32,242 bases of DNA, taken from positions 1 through 32,242 of the forward strand of contig JAIXPT010000095.1 in the NCBI GenBank assembly GCA_027486095.1. The letters are read 5' to 3'. Shown in pieces: positions 24,390 to 32,132 of this stretch. Under the pieces are notes generated by a model. That model was not told the origin of the DNA and did no database searches. It saw nothing but the letters and a program-made list of their open reading frames with translations. This stretch comes from Planctomycetaceae bacterium (GTDB lineage: Bacteria > Planctomycetota > Planctomycetia > Pirellulales > UBA1268). The translations under genes were made by a program, and so were the position numbers. Position 1 is the first letter of the stretch, and the number at the start of each line of letters is the position of its first letter.

Positions 24390-25163
24390 ATGGCCGTTCG
24401 TGTGTGTTTTCTTGGTGCTGCCCTGCTGTGGGCGGGGCTGTGGGCGGGGCTGGCTCTTGCCCAGCCGGCCGAGGTGATCGCGCCGCCGGCCGCGCGGGCC
24501 GATGAGGCTCCCAAGCTCGACACGCCCGAGGCCGAGCTTGGCTATGCGCTTGGCCTCCGGATCGGCTCGCGGATCGCCGCCGACTTTCGGGCCCAGGAGG
24601 CGCCGCTCGATCCGGCGGCCCTCGCCCGCGGCTTGGCCGACGCGGCGATCGGCGCCAAGCCGCGGCTCGGCGAGAAGACGATCGCCGCCGCGCTCGAGCG
24701 GTTCGAGGCACGCATGCGCGAGCGCGAGCGCGATTTCGCCGCCCGGATGGCCGAGGTGGGGAAGGCAAACAAGATCAAGGCGGCAGAATTCATGAAGACC
24801 AACGCCGCGAAGCCCGGCGTGAAGACGCTGCCGAGCGGGCTGCAGGTTGAGGTGCTCAAGGCAGGGGAGGGGCCGCGGCCCACGGCCGACGACACCGTCT
24901 CCACGCACTACCGGGGCACGCACCTCGACGGCAGCGAGTTCGACGCCACCGACCCCGCAGGTGAGCCGGCCACGTTTCCGCTGCGGGGCGTGGTGCCGGG
25001 CTGGCAGGAGGCGTTGCCCTTGATGGGGGTCGGCGCGAAGTGGCGGCTCTATGTGCCCCCCGAGCTCGGCTACGGCGAAGAGGGCTCGCCGCCGGTGATC
25101 GAGCCCAATGAAGTGCTGATTTTCGAGATCGAGCTCGTGCAGATCGTGCCTTCGCAGAAGTGA
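24390..25163 (+). CDS. exported FKBP-type peptidyl-prolyl isomerase
   Basis: This 257-residue protein isomerises X-Pro bonds of envelope proteins. A signal peptide (FLGAALLWAGLWAGLALA) precedes an FkpA-like N-terminal helical dimerisation domain (about 55-130; ELGYALGLRIGSRIAADF) and a C-terminal FKBP domain (about 140-255; VSTHYRGTHLDGSEFDAT, VVPGWQEALPLMGVGAKW, PPELGYGEEG, LIFEIELVQI). The active-site aromatic and Asp positions of the FKBP fold are present. GAGG at 24378-24381 supports the ATG at 24390; a longer frame upstream lacks one. It is coupled to the next gene through TGATG, so the isomerase and the isoaspartate repair enzyme are made together. Confidence 0.9.
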   Translation: MAVRVCFLGAALLWAGLWAGLALAQPAEVIAPPAARADEAPKLDTPEAELGYALGLRIGSRIAADFRAQEAPLDPAALARGLADAAIGAKPRLGEKTIAAALERFEARMRERERDFAARMAEVGKANKIKAAEFMKTNAAKPGVKTLPSGLQVEVLKAGEGPRPTADDTVSTHYRGTHLDGSEFDATDPAGEPATFPLRGVVPGWQEALPLMGVGAKWRLYVPPELGYGEEGSPPVIEPNEVLIFEIELVQIVPSQK

Positions 25164-26404
25164 TGCCGATGACGCGATCTTGTGCAGTGTGGGTGATGCT
25201 GGTGGCAGCCCTCGCGGCCGGCGTGTCGGCCGCACAGCCCCCGACGCCCCGGCAAAAGCCTGATCCCACCGAGGCGGCCCGCGAGCGCATGGTGCGCGAC
25301 GACATCTCGGCCGGCGGCGTGGCCGACGAGCGTGTTTTGGCCGCCATGCGCGCCACGCCGCGGCACGAGTTCGTGCCCGGGCCGCAGCGAAGCATGGCCT
25401 ATTTCGACATGGCGCTGCCGATCGGCGAGGCGCAGACGATCTCCGGCCCGTTCGTCGTGGCCTACATGACCGAGAAGCTCGAGCCCAAGCCCACCGACAA
25501 GGTGCTCGAGATCGGCACGGGCAGCGGCTACCAGGCGGCGGTGCTCGCGCCACTCGTGCGCACCGTGTACTCGATCGAGATCCACGACAAGCTCGGTGAG
25601 AAGGCCGCGAAGACGCTCGCCCGGCTCGGCTATAAAAACGTGGTCACGAAGATCGGCGATGGATTCCGCGGCTGGCCGGAGCACGCCCCCTTCGACAAGA
25701 TCATCGTCACGTGTTCTCCGGAAGACGTGCCGCGGCCGCTCGTCGAGCAGCTCGCCGAAGGGGGCCGGATGGTGATCCCGGTGGGCGAGCGCTACGACCA
25801 GACGCTCGTCTTGCTCACGAAGCGCGAGGGGAGGCTCGAGCGCGAGGCGCTCGTGCCGAGCCTGTTCGTGCCGATGACGGGCACGGCGGAGCAGGGGAGG
25901 CGGGTGCAGCCCGATGGCGCGCGGCCGGCGATCGACAACGGCGGCTTCGAGACGCTGTTGCCCGAGTCGAGCGTGCCAACAGCGTGGTATTACCCCCGGC
26001 AGATGACGGTGGTGGAGGCCGACGACGCCCCTGAAGGCCGTCGCTATCTGCAGCTCGACAATGCCGACCCGGGCCGGCCGGCGCAGGTGTTTCAGGGGTT
26101 TCCGGTCGATGGCCGGCAGGTGTCGCGGCTGGCCATCGCGGGCCGTGTGCGGGCCGAAGCGGTGCGGCCGGGCATCGAGCCAGACGAGCTGCCGGCGTTC
26201 GTCGTCAAGTTTTTCGACGAGAGCCGGGCCCGTTCGGCTCGCAGCGTGGTCGGGCAGTGGTCGGGCACGTTTCCGTGGAAAGACGTCTCGGGCACGGTGC
26301 CCGTACCCACCTGGGCGCGAGAGGCGATTCTGCAGGTCGGCCTGCTCGGGGCCACCGGGCGCGTCGAGATCGATGCCGTCGTCGTGTCGGGCATCGCCCG
26401 CTAG
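25163..26404 (+). CDS. exported protein-L-isoaspartate O-methyltransferase with extra domain
   Basis: This is a 413-residue enzyme of the Pcm family, which methylates isoaspartyl residues in aged proteins so that they can revert. The catalytic domain (about 35-235) has RHEFVPGPQRSMAYFD, the substrate motif AQTISGPFVVAYMTE and the SAM motif VLEIGTGSGYQ (114-124). Unlike cytosolic Pcm (about 210 residues) it has a signal peptide (VMLVAALAAGVSA) and a C-terminal domain of about 155 residues, starting at NGGFETLLPES, that looks like a galactose-binding or CBM4/9-type jelly-roll. The ATG at 25163 overlaps the FKBP stop (TGATG). Repair outside the cytoplasm needs a SAM source, so location or activity is uncertain. 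Confidence 0.87.
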   Translation: MPMTRSCAVWVMLVAALAAGVSAAQPPTPRQKPDPTEAARERMVRDDISAGGVADERVLAAMRATPRHEFVPGPQRSMAYFDMALPIGEAQTISGPFVVAYMTEKLEPKPTDKVLEIGTGSGYQAAVLAPLVRTVYSIEIHDKLGEKAAKTLARLGYKNVVTKIGDGFRGWPEHAPFDKIIVTCSPEDVPRPLVEQLAEGGRMVIPVGERYDQTLVLLTKREGRLEREALVPSLFVPMTGTAEQGRRVQPDGARPAIDNGGFETLLPESSVPTAWYYPRQMTVVEADDAPEGRRYLQLDNADPGRPAQVFQGFPVDGRQVSRLAIAGRVRAEAVRPGIEPDELPAFVVKFFDESRARSARSVVGQWSGTFPWKDVSGTVPVPTWAREAILQVGLLGATGRVEIDAVVVSGIAR

Positions 26405-26606
26405 CCGTGCTGAAACACCGGTTTTGCCCGCTCTTTCGGGGCCTTGCCGGGGATGGTCGGCAAAGTCTGCGCAATCCGCGCTTTCTGCTTGCTTTACCCA
26501 GGCATCCAACTATCCTTGGCGACCGTAAGGCCAGCGGCGGTCTCGAAACCGGTTCGAGGCTCAGCCGCCCGTCACGAAGAATCAACTTTTTTGGAGTACG
26601 ACTGAG

Positions 26607-27767
26607 ATGGTGGCGAAGCGTCGCTGGTCGGGAATCGTGGGTGCTCTCACTCTGATGGCCGTGGTCGCATCGGCGTGCGATGTGCACGCGGGCTGGAATC
26701 ACCGCTACCGTGCCGCGGGCGGATCCTCGGGTGGCTCGTCCGGCGGTAGCTCGGGCGGGTCTTCGGGCGGCTCATCCGGCGGCAGCTCGGGCGGCTACGC
26801 CTCGTCTGGCTCGTCGGGTGGTAGCTACGGCAGCTACGGGTCGTCTGGCTCGCACGGCTCGTCTGGCGGCAGCTGGGGCTCGCACCACGCCCACAAGCGC
26901 GCGATGCGTGCGTATCGTCACTCCAGCCACGGCTCGTCTGGCGGCAGCTCGGGCGGCTCATCGGGCGGCTCGTATTCCTACGGCGGTTCGTCGGGCGGCT
27001 CCTCGGGCGGCGGTTCGTCGGGCGGCGGTTCGTATGGCGGCGGTTCCTACGGCTCGTACGGTGGCTATTCCTCGGCTGCCTACTCGGCCGGCTATTCCTC
27101 GATCTCCGGCATGTCGAGCAGCATGCCTGTCGAGTCGTATCGCGTGATCGACGCGGCCCCGAGCACCGGCGGCGAAGTGATCTCCACGCCGACTCCGGCC
27201 GCCACCGATTCGACGGCCCTCCCGGCCGATGCGGCGCTCTTGGTGGTGAAGCTCCCGGCCGACGCAAAGGTGTTTGTGAATGGCTCGAAGACGGCCGCCA
27301 CGGGCGGTCTGCGGCGGTATGTGTCGCGCGGCCTCGAGGCCGGCAAGAGCTATGAGTATGTGGTGCGGATGGTCGTCGATCGCGACGGCGTGGAGCAGGA
27401 GGAGACGAAGGTCGTCTCGCTCGCCGCGGGTGTTCAAAAGACGGTGAACTTCGCCGCCGTGGCCGCCGAGAAGTCAGCCCAGCCGGCCCCGAAGACGAGC
27501 CTCACGCTCCGCGTTCCCGCCGACGCGAAGGTGTTTCTCGCGGGCAACGAAACCTCGTCGCAGGGGGAAACCCGGCTCTTCGAGACGACCACCCTTCGCG
27601 AAGGTCAGGCCTGGAAGAACTACGAAGTGCGGGTGACGCACGTGGTGGACGGCCAGGAGCAGTCGATCGTGAAGACGATCGAACTCGCTGCCGGCGCGAG
27701 TCTTGAGCTCACGCTCGACCCGGCCGCCCGGACGGCGGCCGTCGATGCCACCGCGTCGATTCGCTGA
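26607..27767 (+). CDS. Ser/Gly-rich exported protein with two TIGR03000-type domains
   Basis: This is a 386-residue protein. After a signal peptide (VGALTLMAVVASACDVHAG; the Cys could be a weak lipobox), residues 38-168 are almost entirely Ser-Gly-Gly units with interspersed Tyr and a short His/Lys/Arg island (SHHAHKRAMRAYRHSSH). Two copies of a planctomycete domain follow at about 208-280 and 296-370: LVVKLPADAKVFVNGSKT and LTLRVPADAKVFLAGNET open them, and LAAG-x-x-x-x-x-x-F/L closes each. This pattern belongs to the TIGR03000 family. The Ser/Gly tract is likely flexible or adhesive. GGAG at 26592-26595 precedes the ATG. A strong terminator follows. Confidence 0.82.
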   Translation: MVAKRRWSGIVGALTLMAVVASACDVHAGWNHRYRAAGGSSGGSSGGSSGGSSGGSSGGSSGGYASSGSSGGSYGSYGSSGSHGSSGGSWGSHHAHKRAMRAYRHSSHGSSGGSSGGSSGGSYSYGGSSGGSSGGGSSGGGSYGGGSYGSYGGYSSAAYSAGYSSISGMSSSMPVESYRVIDAAPSTGGEVISTPTPAATDSTALPADAALLVVKLPADAKVFVNGSKTAATGGLRRYVSRGLEAGKSYEYVVRMVVDRDGVEQEETKVVSLAAGVQKTVNFAAVAAEKSAQPAPKTSLTLRVPADAKVFLAGNETSSQGETRLFETTTLREGQAWKNYEVRVTHVVDGQEQSIVKTIELAAGASLELTLDPAARTAAVDATASIR

Positions 27768-27804
27768 GCACACAGGCCGCGGACGCCCAAGACCGTGGTC
27801 CACG

Positions 27805-27843
27805 AACCCCCGCGCGACAGCCGGTCGCGCGGGGGTTTTTTTT
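27805..27843 (+). terminator. strong rho-independent terminator
   Basis: A perfect 14-bp stem (27805-27818 with 27824-27837), nearly all G-C, encloses AGCCG and runs into eight T residues (27836-27843). It ends the Ser/Gly-rich gene and separates it from the next operon. Confidence 0.93.
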
Positions 27844-27873
27844 GCGCGATGGTAGAGTTGATGGCGAGCCATC

Positions 27874-28485
27874 ATGCCAGCTGTCGCCTCCTCAACCCCC
27901 GCCGTCCTCCGCGCATGGAGCCCCGCCGCCCGCGTCGCCGCATCCCTGCTGATCGCAGGGTATCTCGCGGCGGTCGTCCTGCCGCCCCTTGCCGGCCCGC
28001 CGCCGGCGAGTGAGCTCGCCACCCGCCTCTTGCAGCCCCTCCGCCCGCTCGTAGGCGCGGTCTACCTCGGCCACGGCTACCGCTTCTTCGCGCCCGACCC
28101 GGGGCCGGGCCACTCGATCCGCTGGACGGTGGAGCAGGCCGACGGCACGCGGCTCTCCGGCAGCCTGCCCGACCGCGAGGCCGATTGGCCGCGGCTGCTC
28201 TACCACCGCCGCTTCATGATCGCGGAGAAGATCGCCCCGCTCGTGCCGCCCGCCGATGCGCCGGCCGAGGTGCGCCGCGCCGCTCGGGCCGATTGGCTGC
28301 CGCTCGTGAAGGGCGTGGCCGGGCAGTTGCTCGAGCGACACGCCGGCGCGCGGGTGGAGCTCGCGCTCGTGGAGCACTATCTGCCGGCGCCCGAGGAGCT
28401 CACCGCGGCCGAGCCGGGCCCGATGGCAGATCTCGTCACGCCGCTCGGGGCCTATGCGCGGGCCGGGGAGGGCAGGGGGCCATGA
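27874..28485 (+). CDS. conserved membrane-anchored protein upstream of HTTM
   Basis: This 203-residue protein has one N-terminal membrane helix (VAASLLIAGYLAAVVLPPL), then YRFFAPDPGPGHSIRW, a motif I associate with planctomycete proteins encoded next to HTTM proteins, and a soluble C-terminal part rich in Ala, Arg and Glu. No enzymatic motif is visible. It overlaps the HTTM gene by four bases (ATGA, 28482-28485), so the two products are likely partners in the membrane. Position 27874 is the first ATG of the frame and lies about 30 bp after the terminator; no clear Shine-Dalgarno sequence was seen. Confidence 0.75.
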   Translation: MPAVASSTPAVLRAWSPAARVAASLLIAGYLAAVVLPPLAGPPPASELATRLLQPLRPLVGAVYLGHGYRFFAPDPGPGHSIRWTVEQADGTRLSGSLPDREADWPRLLYHRRFMIAEKIAPLVPPADAPAEVRRAARADWLPLVKGVAGQLLERHAGARVELALVEHYLPAPEELTAAEPGPMADLVTPLGAYARAGEGRGP

Positions 28486-29438
28486 TCTCATCGTCTTCTG
28501 GCGTCCGCAGCCCGCGCGGCTGGTGTGCCGAGTGTCTCGCCGGCTGGAACGGCTTCTGGTTTACGCCGGCCGATCCGCTGCCGCTGGCCGTGATCAGGAT
28601 CTGCACCGGCTTCCTACTCGCGTGGACGGCGCTTATCTGGCTGCTCGACGCCCCGGCGTTTTTCGGCACCGACGGCTGGCTGCGGCCGGCCGACGTGTGG
28701 CGGATGAACGATCAGCCCTGGCAGTGGAGCTGGTATTTCGCGGCCCCGCAGGCGGCGTGGCTGCTCACGGCGGGCCTGCTCGTGGCTGCCGTGTGCCTCG
28801 CGCTCGGCCTCGCCACGCCGCTCGCGGCGATCGTGTCGCTCGCCGGGCTCGTGAGCGCGGCCAATCGCACACCGCTCACCACGTTCGGTCTCGACGACAC
28901 GCTCGGCCTGTTGCTCGTGCCGCTCGCGATCGGCCCGGCCGGCGCCGTGCTCTCGCTCGATGCGCTCTTCGGCCGCCGCGCTCCGCAGCCGAGCGTGCGG
29001 GCCAACATCGCCCTGCGGCTTCTGCAGGTGCATCTGTGCGTCGTCTATCTCTTCTCGGGCACCGGCAAGCTGCTCGGGGCGAGCTGGTGGGAGGGCACGG
29101 CCCTGTGGGGCGCGATCGCCAACCGCCAATACCGCACGCTCGACCTCACCGGCCTCGCCCGCCATCCGCTCGCCGTCAACGCTCTCACGCTCGCCACCCT
29201 GTGGTGGGAGGTGGGCTATGCCGCCCTCGTCTGGCCGCGGCTCACGCGGCCCGCGATTCTCGCGATGGCGGCGCCGGTGCACTTGGGAATCGGCCTCGCG
29301 ATGGGCATGATGGAGTTTGGCCTGGCGATGCTCGTGGCGAACCTCGCGTTTGTCGAGGCCGACACCTTCCGGGCCCTGCTCGCTCCAGTCACGAACCGTT
29401 CGTTCCGTTCCTCCGCACCTTCCGAAAGACTCGCATGA
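28482..29438 (+). CDS. HTTM-domain multi-pass membrane protein
   Basis: This 318-residue integral membrane protein has several hydrophobic helices (LAVIRICTGFLLAWTALIWLL, LLTAGLLVAAVCLALGLA, LAAIVSLAGLVSA, LAMLVANLAFV). The family landmarks are LPLAVIRI, FGTDGWL, GLDDTLGLLLVP, LLQVHLCVVYLFSGTGKLLG and SWWEGTALWGAI. HTTM domains are related to vitamin-K-dependent gamma-carboxylase membrane regions; the bacterial members' substrate is unknown. The start at 28482 overlaps the previous stop, and its stop overlaps the asd start (ATGA, 29435-29438). Confidence 0.85.
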   Translation: MISSSSGVRSPRGWCAECLAGWNGFWFTPADPLPLAVIRICTGFLLAWTALIWLLDAPAFFGTDGWLRPADVWRMNDQPWQWSWYFAAPQAAWLLTAGLLVAAVCLALGLATPLAAIVSLAGLVSAANRTPLTTFGLDDTLGLLLVPLAIGPAGAVLSLDALFGRRAPQPSVRANIALRLLQVHLCVVYLFSGTGKLLGASWWEGTALWGAIANRQYRTLDLTGLARHPLAVNALTLATLWWEVGYAALVWPRLTRPAILAMAAPVHLGIGLAMGMMEFGLAMLVANLAFVEADTFRALLAPVTNRSFRSSAPSERLA

Positions 29439-30439
29439 TCGACACGCTGGCAGTCGTCGGCGCCACCGGCGCCGTGGGCCGAATCATCGTCACGATGCTC
29501 CTCGACCGAAAGTTCCCGGCGCGGCGCATCAAGCTGCTCGCCTCGGCCCGTTCGGCCGGCAGGCCGCTCGAGATCGCCGGCACGTCGCTGCCTGTCGAGG
29601 AACTGAAGCCCGAGTCGTTCGCGGGCGTCGAGATCGCGATCGGCAGCACGCCCGACGAGGTGGCCGCGGAGTTCGTGCCCTGGGCGGTGGCGCGGGGCAC
29701 CGTGGTGGTCGATGAGAGCGCGTTTTACCGCATGGATCCCGACGTGCCGCTCGTGATTCCCGAGGTCAACCCCGAAGCCCTCGCCGCCCACAAAGGCATC
29801 ATCGCCAGCCCCAACTGCTCGACCACGCAGATGGTGATGGTGATGAAGCCGCTGCACGATGCCGCCCGCGTGCGCCGCGTGATCGTGAGCACCTATCAGG
29901 CCGTGAGCGGCGCGGGGCTGCCGGCCACGAAGGAACTCGAGCAGGGGGCCGCGGCCTGGCTCGCCGGCGACGCCCCCAAGCCGGCGATCTTTCCGCATCC
30001 GATCGCCGCCAACCTGATTCCACAGATCGGCTCGCCCAAGCCCAACGGCTTCACGAGCGAAGAGATGAAGATGGTGCTCGAGACACGGAAGATCCTGGGC
30101 GACGAATCGATCGCGGTGAGCGCCACCTGCGTGCGGGTGCCGGTGGCCAACGGCCACAGCGAATCGATCCTGATCGAGACCGAGAAGAAGCTCTCGGCCG
30201 CCGAGGCCCGCCGGCTGCTCGCCGGCTTTCCCGGGATCGTGGTCGTCGATGACCTCGGCGCGAAACGGTATCCCATGCCGCGCGATTCGAGCGGCCGCGA
30301 CGAAGTGTTCGTGGGCCGGATTCGCGAAGACATCTCGTGCCCGAATGGCATCGCGCTGTGGTGCGTGTCGGACAATCTCCGGAAGGGCGCCGCGACCAAC
30401 GCCGTGCAGATTGCCGAACACCTCGCGAAGCGGTCATGA
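29435..30439 (+). CDS. asd: aspartate-semialdehyde dehydrogenase
   Basis: This 334-residue cytosolic enzyme reduces aspartyl phosphate to aspartate semialdehyde with NADPH, feeding the lysine/diaminopimelate, threonine and methionine pathways. The NADP-binding GATGAVG is at residues 9-15. The catalytic Cys128 lies in SPNCSTTQ, and STYQAVSGAGLPATKEL and CVRVPVANGHSESI carry the substrate-binding and catalytic His regions. Length and motifs are those of a complete enzyme. It overlaps the HTTM gene upstream and truA downstream by four bases each. Its place with a membrane protein and a tRNA modification gene looks like economical packing and not a pathway link. Confidence 0.95.
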   Translation: MIDTLAVVGATGAVGRIIVTMLLDRKFPARRIKLLASARSAGRPLEIAGTSLPVEELKPESFAGVEIAIGSTPDEVAAEFVPWAVARGTVVVDESAFYRMDPDVPLVIPEVNPEALAAHKGIIASPNCSTTQMVMVMKPLHDAARVRRVIVSTYQAVSGAGLPATKELEQGAAAWLAGDAPKPAIFPHPIAANLIPQIGSPKPNGFTSEEMKMVLETRKILGDESIAVSATCVRVPVANGHSESILIETEKKLSAAEARRLLAGFPGIVVVDDLGAKRYPMPRDSSGRDEVFVGRIREDISCPNGIALWCVSDNLRKGAATNAVQIAEHLAKRS

Positions 30440-31239
30440 CGCGCACGATCTGCCTGCGGCTGGCCTACGAGGGCACGCGCTACTCGGGGTGGCAGATGCA
30501 GCCGGGGCGGATGACGGTGCAGGGGACGCTCGCCGCGGCGATCACAGCGATCAGCGGCGAAGAGATCATGCCGCGTGGATCGAGCCGCACCGATGCGGGC
30601 GTGCACGCGCTCGATCAGGTGGTGTGTTTTTCAAGTGAGAAAGATCTCTCGGCCGCCGTGTGGGTGCGGGCCCTGAATGCGAAATTGCCCCCGGACATCA
30701 CCGTGCTCTCCGGCCGCGAGGCGGCCCCGGGCTCCGACCCCACGCGGGCGGCGGTCAAAAAACGCTACCGCTACCGGATCCACGACGCCCCGTGGCGGCC
30801 CGTGTTCGCGCGGCATCTAGTGTGGCGCTGGAAGTCACGGCTCGACGCGGCGGCCATGCAGGCCGCGGCCGACGTGCTCGTGGGGGAGCACGACTTCACG
30901 AGCTTCGAGACGACCCCCTCCCAACGCCTCTCAAAAGTGCGCACAATTCACAGGCTCGAAGTCTGTCGGCCACCGCTCCACGACGACGCCCCCGGGGCCG
31001 AACTCTGGATCGAGGTCGAGGGAAATGGCTTCCTGTACAACATGGTGCGGATCATCGCGGGCTCGCTCGTGATGATCGGCAGCGGCCGCCGGACGCGCGA
31101 CTGGCTGGCAGCCGCGCTCGCCGCGCAGAGCCGGCCGGCCGCCGGGCCGACGGCCCCGCCGGAAGGCCTCGTGCTTCTCGAGACGACCCTCAGCCCCGAC
31201 ATCGCATGGCAAAACTCCCCGACCGCCTCGGACCGCTGA
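30436..31239 (+). CDS. truA: tRNA pseudouridine(38-40) synthase
   Basis: This 267-residue enzyme isomerises uridines 38-40 in the tRNA anticodon arm. LAYEGTRYSGWQMQPG and the catalytic motif SSRTDAGVHA (Asp53) are diagnostic of TruA. KKRYRYRI, GEHDFTSFE and GNGFLYNMVRIIAGSLVMIG follow in the usual order. The enzyme is complete. Its start overlaps the asd stop by four bases and its last 34 bases overlap the kinase gene in another frame. Confidence 0.94.
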   Translation: MTRTICLRLAYEGTRYSGWQMQPGRMTVQGTLAAAITAISGEEIMPRGSSRTDAGVHALDQVVCFSSEKDLSAAVWVRALNAKLPPDITVLSGREAAPGSDPTRAAVKKRYRYRIHDAPWRPVFARHLVWRWKSRLDAAAMQAAADVLVGEHDFTSFETTPSQRLSKVRTIHRLEVCRPPLHDDAPGAELWIEVEGNGFLYNMVRIIAGSLVMIGSGRRTRDWLAAALAAQSRPAAGPTAPPEGLVLLETTLSPDIAWQNSPTASDR

Positions 31240-32051
31240 AGCTCGAAGCCCAGCTCGGGCTCGGCCGCCACTGCCAGATCTGGGAGGCGCTGGACACCGG
31301 TTCGAAAGCCCGCGTGGCCGTGAAGCTGATCGTGCCGGAAAAGGCCCGCGATGCCGGGCAGCGGCAGCTGCTCGAGCACGAGCTCAAGGTGGCGAAGTCC
31401 GTCTCGCACCCGACGATCATTCGCATCGACCGGCTCTCCGACGAGGGCGGCCTGCCGCACCTCGTGATGGAGCTGTTTCCGCATCCGAATCTCAAGAAGC
31501 AGATCGCCGGCGGCGTCGAGCAGCTCGCCCCGCGGCTCCAGCGGATCGTCACGGAGACGGCGCTCGCCCTCGATCATCTCCACGGCCGGGGCTGGATCCA
31601 TCGCGACGTGAAGCCCGACAATATCCTCGCCGCGTCCGACGGCCAGTTGAAGCTCATCGATCTCGCGATCGCCAAGCGGAAGCCGGGCCTGCTCGGCCGG
31701 CTCATGGGAGGCAAGGGGCCCGTGCAGGGCTCGCCGAGCTACATGAGCCCCGAGCAGATCCGCGGCGAGCCGCTCGACGCCCGGGCCGATATCTATTCGC
31801 TCGGCTGCGTGCTCTTCGAGCTGCTCGCCGGCAAGCCGCCGTTCGCCTCGCCGAATGCCAACGACCTGCTCAACAAGCAGGTGTCGGCCACGCCGCCCGC
31901 GGTGGAATCGCTCAACCCCAACGCCACCACGAGCGTCTCGAAGCTGATCCGCCAGATGCTCGCCAAGAAGCCGGCCGACCGCCCCGCGAGCATGCAAGAC
32001 GTGCTCACGCAGCTCAGGTCGATCCGATTCCTCGAACGCGCGGTGGGGTAA
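31206..32051 (+). CDS. small cytosolic Ser/Thr protein kinase with DLA in place of DFG
   Basis: This 281-residue Hanks-type kinase has no membrane helix or sensor domain. It shows the glycine loop LGLGRHCQIWEA, Lys40 in VAVKLI, the catalytic loop HRDVKPDN (Asp134), activation-segment QGSPSYMSPEQIRG, DARADIYSLGCVLFELLAG and the final Arg in KKPADRPA. The usual DFG reads DLA (152-154): the metal-binding Asp is kept but Phe and Gly are replaced, as in some other bacterial kinases. Activity is therefore still plausible. The ATG at 31206 lies inside truA, which suggests coupling. It is the last gene of the operon; the repeat array begins four bases after its stop. Confidence 0.88.
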   Translation: MAKLPDRLGPLKLEAQLGLGRHCQIWEALDTGSKARVAVKLIVPEKARDAGQRQLLEHELKVAKSVSHPTIIRIDRLSDEGGLPHLVMELFPHPNLKKQIAGGVEQLAPRLQRIVTETALALDHLHGRGWIHRDVKPDNILAASDGQLKLIDLAIAKRKPGLLGRLMGGKGPVQGSPSYMSPEQIRGEPLDARADIYSLGCVLFELLAGKPPFASPNANDLLNKQVSATPPAVESLNPNATTSVSKLIRQMLAKKPADRPASMQDVLTQLRSIRFLERAVG

Positions 32052-32054
32052 AGA

Positions 32055-32132
32055 TCCCTTCGGCTTACGCCTCGGGCTTCCGGAAGTGTGGCAGGGGGAT
32101 TTGCAGGAAGCCCGAGGCGTGAGCCGAAGGGA
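32055..32132. repeat. 25-bp inverted repeat forming a long hairpin
   Basis: The arm 32055-32079 is the reverse complement of 32108-32132 with one mismatch, around a 28-nt loop. It follows the kinase stop by only three bases, so in the transcript it could act as a 3' hairpin, though no T-run is present. Confidence 0.7.

Noticed and set aside
26489-26516. Promoter TTGCTT-16-TATCCT before the Ser/Gly-rich gene
   Set aside because: Only three and four matches to the consensus hexamers; too weak to list.
28454-29434. A long open frame continuing in front of asd
   Set aside because: It overlaps the HTTM gene in another frame. The asd homology begins exactly at ATG 29435 (MIDTLAVVGATGAVG), which overlaps the previous stop.
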